Assembly (NCBI GenBank): GCA_905250025.1
Contig: CAJNOJ010000005.1
Coordinates: 1,008,999-1,072,998 of the forward strand
Length of the DNA stretch: 64,000 bases
From: Adineta ricciae
Lineage: Eukaryota > Rotifera > Eurotatoria > Adinetida > Adinetidae
Reading direction: 5' to 3'
The translations under genes and the position numbers were made by a program. Of the stretch, positions 47,799-61,100 are shown piece after piece; the first letter of the stretch is position 1, and every line of letters begins with the position of its first letter. The notes below the pieces were generated by a model. That model saw only the letters and a list, made by a program, of their open reading frames with translations, was not told where the DNA came from and ran no database searches.

Positions 47799-49271
47799 TT
47801 GAAACAAAACCGAAGTCTGTAACTTATTTGATAATTCTATTCTAAAAAATATTAATTGAACATTATCTGTATGTCTTCTATTTGTAAATAGATCTGTTCT
47901 CTTTAAGTATATCTCTATCTACTTTATTTGGTGAACTTTGTGCAATGATTGTTGTGTTTTCTTTTCTTTTCTTGTGTTTTCTTTCGTTGTCTGAAGGCTC
48001 TTTGATTTCTCGTGTTTTCGCTTCTTTGATATATCTTATTTTTTTATATTTTGTACATTCTCGTGAACACTATACGTCCATTAAAACGTCCTCAATTAAA
48101 AGAGAAAGCTTTAACACGAATTGAATAACTCCACCAACGTCTGCGTTCGATTGTTATTCAATCGACGGTGTTATCTTATCAAGTGGTTTGAGTAATTGTG
48201 CGAAATTCGGCGTATCTTGATTGATATATGAAAGAGAGAACGAGTAGGATGATAAATGTGCTATCACGAGAGGTTTTGTAAACAAAATAACACATTGATC
48301 GAGTGGAATCGTGACTTAGTTAACTATATTCGCATGAAGAAAACGTAAATCGTGCAAATGATGCTAATGTCGACGAGGAAAACATCTTGACTAGATCGAT
48401 TTCGAAGTGCTCGAAACGTTGATAACAATGGTTTCATCAATAAATAAGTCACCGGAAATTGTACTCGATCAATGCTTTTAATCAAAAACTCCCATGAATG
48501 AACTATTAATAAGCAATAAACCCAAACGATAGAACAAGGTCCGTTACTCTCTTCGTCCAGCTGTTCTTCTGCAAAGATGATGACAGATTCAAGCAAACTG
48601 AACTCCCCTCATTTGTTTCCGCACAATCGACAGCAAAGAATAGAAACGCCCAAGTATTACGTTGTGCTTTTCTCTTTTTACTAGGTTATGTATATGTATA
48701 GAATATGGTAAACAAAGCAGCGAAGAGTTGTACATATAAGTAGAAGGAACAGGCAATTCGGTTTGAGAGATAACTTTCAAAGAACCAATCCAAAGATATT
48801 TGAAACAGAGACAAACAAAAGAAAAACTGTTCAGCACACAAATACACAAGAAGAAGAAGAAGAAGATAAGGAAGGATGAAAAAGTACAGTAGTTGCAACC
48901 TGAGCGAAAGCATGTACATGCTTGCTAATATAATGCTGATATCTATGTGTGCATCGTTACGAAGAGAAAAAAAGAAATACTGTATGTACTTTGTAAATGA
49001 TCGAGAAGAAAAAGAACGCGCACAGATATGTTTATGTACAAAGACGAAGAAAGGAAGGTAATAACAAAGAGGAAAGACTCGAGGATCTTTTCCGTCTATT
49101 ATCTTCCCATGATGTTGTTCCACACATGAAACTCGATTGAGACGCGCTTAGAAAAGTCAAATGTGAAACAAATAGAATAGTATTTAGAGGAAATGATAAT
49201 AATAAAGATGAAAACAAATCTATGTATATACTGCAAAAAAATAATTAGAAAGAAAGCTATCCACACATGAG
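47799..49271. other. Convergent spacer, copy B
   Basis: Counterpart of 38211-39676, with the same 3' UTR-like sequence and small substitutions. No gene was seen. Confidence 0.5.
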
Positions 49272-50245
49272 TTATTCTAAGTCCATATCGGCAGCTTCAT
49301 CTTCGCTAAAATCACTTAGAACTTCATCGTCCGATTCGTTTTTAGTTGCTTGATTCGAGTTCGTCGAATTATTCGTTTGATTCGAAGTACTAGTCGATGA
49401 TGAACTGTTCAACGATGACTGACCATTTATTGATAATGATAAACTATCAGCCATATCGGCAGTTGCAAAACGTTGGACATATTCTACAAATGATATCAAT
49501 CAATCATTGGATTCATCTGTTTGCTAGCCAATACGAACCTTTAACTTTCTTCTTGTAATCATCAGGCTTGTGAAGATATAAAGCAGCAGCATCACCATTT
49601 AACGGATCCACCGGATTTGGATAGGCAAGTAATTGTGGAAGAAAAGATTCAAAAATATTAGCAAGATCTAGAAATACTTTCATCGACACCGACATGTCCA
49701 TCGAAAATCATTCTAAACATACCATACATGGGCGTCCATGTTTGGTTAATCACATCGAGACAAACGGTACCGGACCTATGAGTATACCCATGAAATTTCA
49801 TTGTCGAACTCAAGAGTGAAAAATTCTTACATTTCATCAATGTTTGGGTGAAAGATTCGATTCATAAAGCCTAAAATTAGTGAAATGATCATCTCATTGC
49901 CTAGATCACTGATACACATGTACATACCGACGGAGGGCGATTTGAATGGATATTTTTCAGGAAGATCAACTCGAATATTCCATACACCACCTTCATATGG
50001 AGCTAAAGAAGAAAGTCATCCGATTGATACATCATCTCTCAATTATTGAACGACACTTACTTTCACGAGGACCAGCAAACTTCACCATAAACTCGTTTAA
50101 ACCCGACATAAGTGTAACTTGATGTTTTGATTCAATTCTACGTAAAAAATACTCCTGTAAATAAATCTCACTAGATTGAGAGACAAACTCACAATCTAAT
50201 CACATCGGTATCTATTCGACGTTTACCAGGTGATGGTGAGCACAT
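49272..50245 (-). CDS. UBE2H: Ubiquitin-conjugating enzyme E2 H, copy B
   Basis: Second copy of UBE2H, from ATG 50245 to TAA 49272, with the same exons as copy A and an essentially identical predicted protein: UBC fold with the TVCLDVINQ catalytic block and the acidic [11 protein letters not shown] end. Substitutions are concentrated in introns; a G-to-A type change gives TAG inside the intron near 49530, with no coding effect. If the two copies are haplotypes this is an allele; if real duplicates they are very recent. Divergent from complete CASK. Confidence 0.92.
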
Positions 50246-52677
50246 GTTTTTATTGAATAAAGTTGTCAATGAAGAGTTTTCAAAACAATCAATGAATCTA
50301 AAAACAGAATCAAACATATCTCTCGACCTTGAAAATGCAACAGGTGTCAAGTTCGTTGCCATTCTGTTGGATAACTAATACTATTACGCTCAAAAATTCT
50401 GTTTTTCTTCGATGAAATCTTTTCTTTCGTATTCAGGTAATCCAACTAAAGGATCAGCTGACCGTTGATGATCGAAAAAAAGCTCGTTTCATCGGAGAAA
50501 GAAAACAAAACATGTGATCATTTGCGAGAATAACTACACATATCTATAGACATTGTCGACCGAACGAATGACTGCTATATATGTGTGTGTATTTGTTTGC
50601 GTGTTATTATGATGTTGTTGTTGTTCAAAATGGATGAGAATGCAAAAGATCTTGCAGTTCGGATTAAATAATTAAGAAAAAATGAAAATAAAATGAGAAA
50701 AATCTTTCATAAACATTCTTTTTTTCCTCAATCATAAATAGATTGTTGTCCGGGTGTCGCCTATATCTCATAATAGACGAAGGATGTCGCACTTTGTTGG
50801 TTTTATGTTGTTAATAGTACGGGTAGCTGGCGTCATCGATAAGATCTTACAATGAACGAAAACACACATTAGTTCTGGTTTCATCATTAGTTCAATCCTT
50901 CGTTTATCTGCTAATTTGGTGCTAGATGAGATCGTTCTAATCAAGATCAATCGCGTCCTACTCTTCACAAACTGAATATTAGAATGCAACTTGTTTAGTC
51001 GAAGTAAATGATGAGTTTTATCTTTAAAATAGAGTGCTTTTCGTCTTCTGGATATTGTCAACAGTCCATATCGCAAATGTCACGGTACATTTTTTGACAC
51101 GATCAACTATAATGATGTGTCATGTGGATATTATATATACGGGAATCTATCAACGAATCATACCGCAGTTTCGCTTAATGATTGTGTATACGAGTCGATT
51201 GATACGATATCGTGAAAATGTTAATCAAGACTGATCGTCATTGATCGAAATCTCGAAGCATTGATCGATTGACCATGAACAACAAGTGAATAACAAACCA
51301 TATACACGCGGATCGATAGAGATCATCTGCGTTTCATTAGTTTAAGAAGTTGTACAGATGGAATCTTCCATATTCTTGGATCATAAGCCTATATCACGTC
51401 GTTTGCTAGATAAATATACAACATTGTCGATCATCATCCGACTCGCATCAACCGAATCAGAATAAAATACCAAACAATCGTTAACTTGTTTATTTTACCG
51501 GCAGTGAATTATACAATCCATATTGTTAATTAAGAGAGAATTGATTGAAAGGGCTAAATCCTATCCGAAAATATCGAGGGACATTTTTATCTCGATTAGA
51601 TATTGAGAAGACAGAATGGTTCGATACCATTTCATTACGTGATAAGAAACCGTCTGCACATGTATTTTCCTATCGCCTCAAGTAAAATAGTTACTTTGAA
51701 AATGCAATTATTTCATCGATTGAACAATAGTTCTCGCAGTGGAAGAAAGCGGCGAGATATATTTTCTTAGTTATTACTCAATGAGACATTCTTTTACATC
51801 CTTCTCATTTCTTTTCCTCTCTCGAATATGTCAGAAATGATTTGACAAAAGATCTTTTCAATTTAGGTTATTTAGCTTAACCAAAAATGACAAAGAAACC
51901 CATTCTCTGATGGTTACAACAATCTTTTTCTCGTACTCTAATCTACTTAGTTGATATTAATCTGTCCAAGTTTATCGCAATTTAATGTTGTTTATCCTCT
52001 AATAGAGTTTCTATCGGATTATCTGTCTATATGGAATACTCACAGCAACAACTAGTGTCATCTGTCCAAATTTTCAAAAGCAGATGTTCTATGTGTTAAA
52101 AATCTTCTTTACATGTCGTCGACAATCAGCTACATATAAATTTTGACAAATGAGTTACTTCTGAAAAAAATCAGTATTCTGTATACTAATAAACAACGGT
52201 TCTATGATAGACGAATCCGATGCATCTGTCAGTCAAATCAATCATTTGTTCTGTTTCTTGTTATTTGTTTACTTTTTTTCTCGTCCTTTTCTCCACCACA
52301 CACACACTCTCTTATATCTCTTTCTCTCTCGACTTTTTTTTTCTTTCTCTTCAAGTTGGTTAAAGCTAATTGCTGTTGCTGCATCTGCTTGTTCGGATCC
52401 GTCATGTTAGGATGATAGGAAATGCAATCAAATTAGCCTGATTAGCCTTTTTTTCCGAAGCATGGCTAGTATGTCGTTTTGTCGCATTGAGTTCATCATT
52501 CAGTCACTCACTTATCTAGGACAAAAGCTAATGTTAACATATCATTCATATTATCTTGTCACTCATCGTTGTGCTTCGAGATTTCGTACATATATTTGAT
52601 CGGTCGATGTTTTTCTTTCTTCTTCTTAGAATTATCGACAATAAGCATCTATTGATGTTGTCTCGTCGATTATCATC
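50246..52677. promoter_or_regulatory. Divergent region between UBE2H and CASK, copy B
   Basis: Counterpart of 40653-43102, slightly shorter because the TA/TG run near 50575-50591, the CAA run near 52042 and the CA tract near 52298 are contracted. No gene was seen. Confidence 0.45.
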
Positions 52678-55600
52678 ATGCATATAGAAACAGCCACGAC
52701 AATACCCGATAATGATGAACAAACTGCCACAACAACAACATCTTTTACTGATTTATATAATCTCTATGAGATTATCGGAAAGTATGAATACGATGTTTTT
52801 CCCCCGTCGGGATTTCAATGATTTAAATAACATTCTTTTTGACTTCTTTTTATTGTGTAGGGGACCATTCAGTGTAGTACGACGTTGCACGAATAAATCG
52901 GGCGATAAACAATATGCTGTTAAAATCATTGATGTCGAACAGTTCACCGCAACACCAGGATTTACTGCCGAAGGTAGATTTGATCAGCCTTTCTCCAAAG
53001 CCAGATTTGTTTCTTCATCTGGGAATATTTTAGATCTACGACGTGAAGCGAGTATCTGTGCAAGTCTTAAGCATCCACACATTGTCGAACTGTATGAGAC
53101 GTTTGAAGCGGAAGGTTGTTTGTTCATGGTTTTCGAATAGTACGTTCTCGAATGATATGAACTGTGATGAGTTCGAATATATCCTACTTTTCTCTTCTAG
53201 TATGGACGGATCAGATCTGTGTTTCGAGATTGAAAAGCGTGCTCTCGCCGGTTTTGTATACAGTGAAGCTGTAGCTAGGTGACTATCTCTCTTAAACATT
53301 TCCTTTTCTTTCAAACATTTCCTTTAATTTCCTGTAGTCATTATATGCGTCAAATATTTGAAGCTATTCGATATATTCATGAACGAGGAATCATTCATCG
53401 TGATTTAAAACCTCATTGTGTTTTATTGTCATCTAAGGAAAATGCTGCACCGGTTAAATTAGGAGGCTTTGGTGTTGCTCTACAATTACCTGAATCTGGC
53501 TTCGTACAGGCAGGTCGTATTGGTACACCAGCATTTATGGCACCTGAAGTAGTAAATAAAGAATCACCAGGTTTCGGTCGGCCAGTTGATATGTGGGCAT
53601 TGGGAGTCATGCTGTATGTTCTTCTCGCTGGTAATTTACCATTCGCTGGCACGAGAAATCGAGTTTTTGAAATGATTGCGAAGGGTGTTTGTAATGTAAG
53701 TCTTCATCTGAATGATACAAGTTAATAAGTACCATTTCGTGTTCAGATGCAAAGTAAACAATGGGAACATATTTCCGAATCCGCTAAAGATCTAGTTACT
53801 CGGCTATTATGTCTGAACCAAAACGAACGAATTACAATACAAGATGCGCTTGCACATCCATGGATCCGAGTAAGTAAACAAATAAGCAAATCGATCTAAC
53901 TGAACCTTGCGAAATCTCTGTGTGGAGTTTTCATGTCAGTCCGACATGAAAACAGAACAATTTCTCGAATGTATTCCTCAAGCACGACATTTGCAAATAT
54001 TATGATAAACTTAAAAGCGCTTCTTTTTGTTGATTCTATTAATTAGATAATAGCAGACGGGACATGGTAGTGGAAAAAGAAACACTCTCACGCATTAGCT
54101 ACTGTTTATCATCGATTACCTGATTATCTTCTTTACTCCTCGTCTCTCGATAGATTAAATACATATAATCGGATAAAAAATTTCTCAATAAACAGTAATG
54201 TGTATGTTATTACAAAAAGATTTTGAATGTGTGTTATCTCAACAAATGTTTCTAAGCAAATATGTATCATCCTGTATGAATCAATTTCATATGCACTGTC
54301 AATAGAACTCAGCCTCATGGGAGAGTGCGAACAAGAGACTAACTAAGAGAGAGAGAGTGAGTGAGAAAATGGACCGAAGTTTTCTTTCTTTCTTTTGTTA
54401 GGGAAAAAATACACTATCGTGACATTATTCCACTGAAATAGTGATATTTAGTAATTTGATCGATTCTAAGAAGCGTATGCGTGATTTCGAGATGAAAAAC
54501 GAAAAGAGCAGATACTTGAGTATCATTAACTGTAAGTAGTTGATCTTAAAAAAAGAAGATACAACGTATACAAATACACATACTGACAAGATTCTCCTAC
54601 TCTTCTGAATGACAGAGAAAGAAAAGAGAATAATGGATGAAATCTTTTGTCTATATAAATATAAGTAGAAGAAAAGTTGACAAGAGAACAAGTTCAGTAT
54701 ATGTAGTGAGAATGTGAGAGAGAGGGAGGAATGTATTTCATTAAGATAATATAAGAAAGAAAGAAGGAAATAATAAATATAACCGTTACCATCTAATTTT
54801 ATTATCTTATTTTCTCCAAACTCGGTTTCACACTGTTTACATGTGTCTTTTTCATGAAATGATGACTCTTTCATTAATAATTACAGAAATACGGCGCTAA
54901 ATCCTACTCGCGAAGGAAAAGCCGAACAATATTCGATTAGTTGACATTTTCTCCCGATTAATCACGGCTAATGAATAGTTATTGACTCAATGGAGAAACA
55001 TTTTTGATTGTTTTCTTTTTCAGGAACGTGAAAAATTCGCATTGAGAAAACATTTACCTGATACAGTTGAAGAATTACGCAAATTCAATGCTCGTCGTAA
55101 ATTGAAGGTAAATTGCTTTTTCTCTTCCTCACTCCGTATGTAGCTTTTTTATTGTGAATACATTCTATTTTCCCTACAACTTCAAGATTTAATATTCTAT
55201 CTTTAAATAATTTCATTGTACTGAAAAACTTCTACTGAAGATATTGCGAACATCATCTTAGGAAATTCTAGTGAAAAGAAAAAAGATTCTTTTTTTCCCT
55301 TACCTATTCTAAATCGTCTCCGTAACTTGAAAGACACTTGTTTTGTCAATATCATTATAAACGAAGCCAATTTCTATAAAGTAATCTAGAAAGAAAGCTT
55401 GAAATTTCCTTCCAAAAGAAATTATCTCTGGATTTTCTCTTTGTCGACTATGGCATCTGGTAATCTTCTCTTCCTCACCTAGGCTTTTATCAAAACTTGC
55501 CTTGTGTCTATTGGCTCTAGAGGAGAAAAAAACAAACGTATTTGAACACCTTTCTTTTTTTCTGTTTCTAACAATATTTGCTCTTGTGTATTAGGGTGTA

Positions 55601-58600
55601 GTACTAGCAGCAGTGTCGAGTCCCCTTTGGTCACAAATACCGATTTGTTCGTCGATGACAGCAACAAATTTATCAGGAAATATGACACGAGATTTATCAC
55701 CAACTACAAATCCCAATGACTTCGATGATATGGCATCTTCGGGTACGTAAGAAATTTTGATAATTATCTACGTATATTCCCTCATCATTTAATCATCAGA
55801 AAAAATGAACAAACAGGAAAAAAGGAATGCATTCTTTCTTATTCTCCCTCTCTCATTCTTCGCAATTTCTTACTCTCTTGTCTTCCTTGTGAGTTGGATG
55901 TTAGAGAAAATGTAAGAAGTAATGAAGGAAACCGAACACAGACAAACACACTCATAGAGTAGATTAATTGCTTCGAGACGCGCATGCTTTCTCATCATCA
56001 TCATCATCATCAACCTCGTAATAGTTGTCGTTCACATTCTGAAAATATTACATGCAACGGTAAGATGGCAAACATATGGAAATGATGTTTGTTCTAAAGC
56101 ATATAACATTCAATCATCGATATATTTATATATCGAACCATCTCTTCACTGTATTCGCCACATATATACACTTGATCATTTGCTCTTGATTATTATCTGT
56201 AGTATGTATACTGGTAGCGATCTATGCCTATGACATTTCTGTTCATATTTCATTTCAAGTGATCCCTTCGTGATAGTGCCTCGAGGTTTACAGAGCAGAA
56301 TTCCATAAAGTATTCTAATTCGTAAATGAAAAATCTAACAGGTGATTGATATATGAATTGATAAATCATCGACATCGTCTTTTTTGTTTAGCCGTTTCGC
56401 AAATACTCGATTCGTTGGAAGATACGCAATGGTTAACCATCGGCGATCGAGTTGAACTTGATTTCCTACAGAAGTTATTCGAAGATAAACAATTGCAAAC
56501 ATTACTTGAAGTAAATGATCGTTCATTGAACAAACAAAAGCATAAATCGTCTCTTTATTTCTTAGTTGTACGATCGAATCAATTCCGATGAAATTCGTCC
56601 CTATCGTCCTCCTGAATTCAATGCATTGCAAACAGTTACTGATGTAATTTCAATAATAGAACAGGGCTCCTATTCAGATAAATCGACGAATTCTCATGAT
56701 CTTCTCGAAATTCTTCTCGAGCCACATGTACAGGTAAGAACAATGATGAACTTCTTCGAACTAGATTATCATTAGATGAACACAAAGCATGTTCGAGAGA
56801 AGATAGGATGCGAACAGAAGGGAGAAAACAGTGATTGAAATCTGATCGTCTGTCTCTATGCTCTTATCATCGCTCAGAGATTTTTTTCATCTTCTTTTTT
56901 TCCGATGCCGCTCTTCTCCTCGATTTTGTATCTCTCTTTTTTCTTGCTCTTGTTTTTTCATCGCATTTCTTTTCGTTCAATACTTTCCTTGATTATCTAT
57001 TATCAAGAATTCCATAAGGCAATTCTGATCCGAACAATCATTATATGTTTTGATTTCTATCTTATGTTTTTTGACAAAGATATGACAATATTCTTCTGAC
57101 GTGCTCTCTTGTCTTGAGCAGCAACTTACTTAGCCCAAGTTGGGTTTGCTTGCTTGGCAAGAAGCATGTTTCTTGTTATAGTTGTTGATTGCAATTGTGC
57201 CATCATCATTGTCATTATTGTTTCCTTTACAATGGATGAGCACAGTTTACGTATCTATTGTGCACTTGAACATATCAAACAAGTAAGTAGAGTTGAAAAC
57301 GACACTCGAGAAAGGATATCTTTCTTGTTGATGATTAATAAGAGTTTTATTTATTTATTTATTTATTTGTTCATTAGTTTGTTATTTTTGTTCTTTCTCT
57401 TCTTCTCTCCTTCTCGGTTTCGTCTAAATATAAACGAAAATTTGATTAGTGTCCTTCTGTGTTTATTTCTATTTCTATTGTTAATCAGAAGAAGACAGAA
57501 AATTTTCTTTATATTTTTAATCAAAGACTTGTTTAGTATTCTTTAGAGTGTCCGATGTGCTTCTCTTTCTATCGTGTTAAAACATAACCGAAACGAACTT
57601 GTTGGAAAGACATGGGACGAATCGATTGAATTAGAGATGTTCCACGATATAGCCGACGGGAAGATTGAGCGGATCGATAGATTTAGCCATCCATCTATGT
57701 TTCTTCGTTTCCATTCAGTACATAGAGATTGTTGCTCAACAGAAACGATTAGAAGTGGATGTGCACCCCTCTCTCTCTCTCGTGTATGTGTGTTAAGATC
57801 AAACAAAAGAGATGACACACGACAAACAGACAACATTAAAGAAGAGAGAGGGAAAATGCGGAACAAGAGAGGAAAAGAGAAAAGTAGAGAGAGAGAGAAA
57901 TGTAAAAAAAAGCGAGAGACTAGAAATTGCATAGGAATAATATTATTCTTTCTAAGAATCTCTCGTTACTCCTAAGGATTGGATCAATAAATTTCTTATC
58001 ACAGCTATTATCACGATATTATTAATAATGTTAATCCAAGTATAGACATCTTGACGAACGTTTTTTCTGTTTTGTTCCGAAATGGTATGTATGTCAGGTC
58101 TGAATAGAGTATTCTTAGAAAAATTTAATCACACAAGTATCGATTAATTATGTGCGTGACATAAAAAAAGTTTCATAAAAAGATCATAAAGGAATCAGAA
58201 GTAGCATAAAGTTAAATGAATAATTTATCTCTCTACTTAATTTAATTTTTATTCATTGCTCTAATGAACACACTGTGTATAACGTAGTTGAAAGTACACT
58301 CTGGCGTTTTGCTTTTCGTTCCCTTGATTATTCTCACCAGTCAAAGCAGAGTTTGCATGGCAAGGAAGGTAAATAAAATCTATTTCTGTCTTCTATAGAG
58401 CAAATTATTTTTCTGCTGCACTATATCTGGATGATTGACTGACAGTAGCAAGCATAGGCGTTGACAACGTCAATTGCTGAATCTTGTTGATGTTCCGTCT
58501 ATTAGAACATCGTTCGCCTTTTTGCTTTGTAGTTTACGTATGTTAATGCGGCGTAGATGGATGTTTCATCAACTATCCATTCCGGTAGTTTGTTTTTTTT

Positions 58601-61100
58601 GCTTCTTCTTGTCGTTTTTCTCGTTAATCAAGATAGAAGGAAGAACATGTGCATCACAGTCTTATTTAATTCGAAACAACGGAACTAATACAAGACATCC
58701 AGAAGAACAACTAGTCTTTAGAAGTACTAACTTCCGTGAATTTCAGAAAGTCATATAGATTCAACAGAAAGAAAAGATTGAACACTAACAATAGACTATA
58801 CGAGTTGTTTTTGTATTTTTGCTCATTTGCTTGTCTTCTAGGCTCTTCTACAAGCACATGATGTTGTTGCACACGAAGTTTATGCTGATGAGACTGGACA
58901 TGTCGCATCACCTTACCTTGGGAAGAATACATCTGCACTCGAGCCTGCGATTGAGAATGACTATGCCGGCCAGAATGGTAGAAGACAGAATGATGAAGAT
59001 GGAGACGGAATTGGTGATGCAGCGTGTGATGTAACACGTGTTCGACTTGTTCAGTTTCAACGCAACACAGATGAACCATTGGTAGACAATTAACAATATA
59101 AGTTTTCTCTCACTATATATTCATTTACATCGTATGTCTAGGGTATAACACTTCGTATGACTGAAAATAAACGATGTATCGTGTCACGTATACTCAATGG
59201 TGGTATGATCCATAGACAAGGTACATTACATGTCGGTGATGAAATCAAAGAAATCAATGGACAAACTGTTTCCAATCATCCAATACAATATCTACAACAA
59301 ATGCTGGTATGTAGACAAGATTCGTCTTTGAATTCGCTTTTCATTTGGTATCTTTTAGCGAGATGCTCGTGGTAGTATCACGTTTAAAATCGTACCCAGT
59401 TATCGAAGTCAACCACCACCTTGTGATGTAAATCTTTTCAAAAGACTCTCTACACATATAATTCAATGTTTCCTTTTAGATCTATGTCAAAACATTATTT
59501 AGTTATGATCCTAAAGACGATGAGTTGATACCGAGTGCACAAGCTGGTATCAAGTTTAGCATTGGAGATATTCTACAAGTGATCTCGAAAGACGATCATA
59601 ATTGGTGGCAAGCGAAAAAGATCACATCACAGCAGAGTACAAACGAACAAGCAATCAATCATTATCATGGTGACTTCAACAATTCACCTGCTGGTTTGAT
59701 TCCATCGCCTGAATTACAAGAATGGAGAATAGCTACGAATGCAATTGAAAAAGCGAAAGATGGAAGTGGTAAGCTATAATTGATTTCCGAAGGGAATTTT
59801 TTTTGTCCGAGGATTGTGAACATTTAGAAGGAGATTGATCAATTAGTAGTGAGTTAATTAGTGACTGATATGACATCGTTTGCTGAGAGTGAGGAAGAAA
59901 TGGAAAACGAGAAAAATTGTGACTCAAGGATAGAAAAGGAAGAACTCTTTCGTAATTAGATTATTCAAATAGTCTTCCGTTGTTCAAATCATTTGGATCT
60001 TATTGGAGCGAAAAGTTAAAATTGATTAACCCGTGATGCTCTTCCATTTCTCAATTACCATTTAACCTAATTCCAATTAGTCCAAAAGACTTCTTCGATC
60101 GTTCTACTGACTGACATTTTGTCGATGATCTTTGCTATTTAACGATGAAAATTTCTCTTCTTTTTTTGTCTAGCTAACTGTGGTGTGTTCAGTCGAAAAC
60201 GTAAAGTCATGAAAGACAAATATTTAGCTAAACATAATGCTGTGTTTGATCAACTTGATTTGGTCACGTACGAAGAAGTAATTCGATTACCTGAATTTCG
60301 TCGAAAGACACTTGTTCTACTTGGTAATATCAACGACAAATCTTCGCCTTCTTCTTCTCAACGATTTTCTTCTTCTAGGTGCACACGGTGTTGGTCGTCG
60401 ACATATCAAAAATACATTAATTACTAGTCAACCTAAGCAATTCGCCTATCCGATTCCTCGTAAATATCTATTTTGTCTGAATCGAATCGTTTCAATTCCG
60501 TATTTTAGATACAACACGATTGCCGAAGAAAGAAGAAGAAAATGGAAAGAATTATTATTTTGTTACTCACGAGGAAATGATGCGTGATATTGCTAATAAT
60601 GAGTATTTAGAATATGGCACACATGAAGATGCCATGTATGGAACTAAACTTGAAACGATACGAAATATCAATCGACAGGGTCTTATGGCCATTCTCGATG
60701 TCGAACCACAGGCATTGAAAGTTCTGCGAACAGCCGAATTCGCTCCCTATGTTGTTTTTATTGCAGCACCTGATCTCTCGCAAATTAAAGGCGTTAATGT
60801 AAGAAAAGCCCATTGGAGATTTGTTCTTGCTAACAACTTCTTCTTTTTCAAATACATCTAGGATGATAGTTTAGAAAGATTAATCAAAGAGAGTGAACTC
60901 CTTCAACAAGCTTACGGACATTATTTTGATTATGTTATTGTTAACAATGATATTGAAGAAACAATTCGCACGGTACATAAACTCTTCTTTCAATCTGTCA
61001 TATATTCTCTACTTTTTGTTTTGCTTTTTTTCAGTTACAACATGCGATAGAACGAGTTAGCGTTCAACCTCAATGGGTACCTGTTAGTTGGGTGTATTGA
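52678..61100 (+). CDS. CASK: CASK, MAGUK scaffold with CaM-kinase-like domain (complete)
   Basis: A large gene of many exons, about 900 aa, from ATG 52678 to TGA 61100. The order is CaM-kinase-like domain ([41 protein letters not shown]), L27 region ([15 protein letters not shown] to LLEPHVQ, then [14 protein letters not shown]), PDZ ([32 protein letters not shown]), SH3 ([40 protein letters not shown]), basic hook ([19 protein letters not shown]) and guanylate kinase domain ([19 protein letters not shown] to QWVPVSWVY). GFG replaces DFG, as in known CASK, which phosphorylates neurexin without Mg2+. CASK links neurexins and other membrane proteins to Mint, Veli and the cytoskeleton. The intron 56734-58841 is unusually long. 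The 5' half is duplicated upstream. Confidence 0.95.
55992..56012. repeat. TCA microsatellite, copy B (7 units)
   Basis: Seven TCA units in a CASK intron, against eleven in copy A. Confidence 0.9.
57232..57282 (+). CDS. Candidate alternative first exon of CASK (short isoform)
   Basis: Inside the 2.1-kb intron an ATG opens 17 codons ([17 protein letters not shown]) ending at a canonical GTAAGT donor in phase 0. The next CASK exon (58842, ALLQAHDVV) also starts in phase 0, so a transcript starting here would encode a short CASK lacking the kinase and first L27 part but keeping PDZ, SH3 and GK. Flies make a comparable short CASK isoform from an internal promoter (established). The exon and donor are unchanged in copy A, but the copies are too similar for that to count as strong evidence. 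Confidence 0.45.

Larger units (their letters stand above)
47766..57324. repeat. Copy B of the 9.6-kb direct duplication
   Basis: 9559 bp collinear with 38178-47764. The left edge falls inside the last exon of the RRM gene (only its final 33 nt, 47766-47798). The right edge runs without a break into the rest of CASK, so copy B is the one attached to the complete downstream locus. Confidence 0.95.

Noticed and set aside
38178..57324. Composite transposon or other mobile element explaining the duplication
   Set aside because: No terminal repeats, target-site duplication, transposase or reverse transcriptase at either edge. The edges are defined by the N.
57574..57975. 133-codon Lys/Arg/Glu-rich frame on the plus strand
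   Set aside because: It lies in the long CASK intron and its basic end comes from GA-rich simple sequence. The opposite strand is open too.
58474..58758. 94-codon frame with a Phe/Cys-rich segment
   Set aside because: Located in the CASK intron just upstream of the L27/PDZ exon, with no acceptable splice continuation; probably chance.
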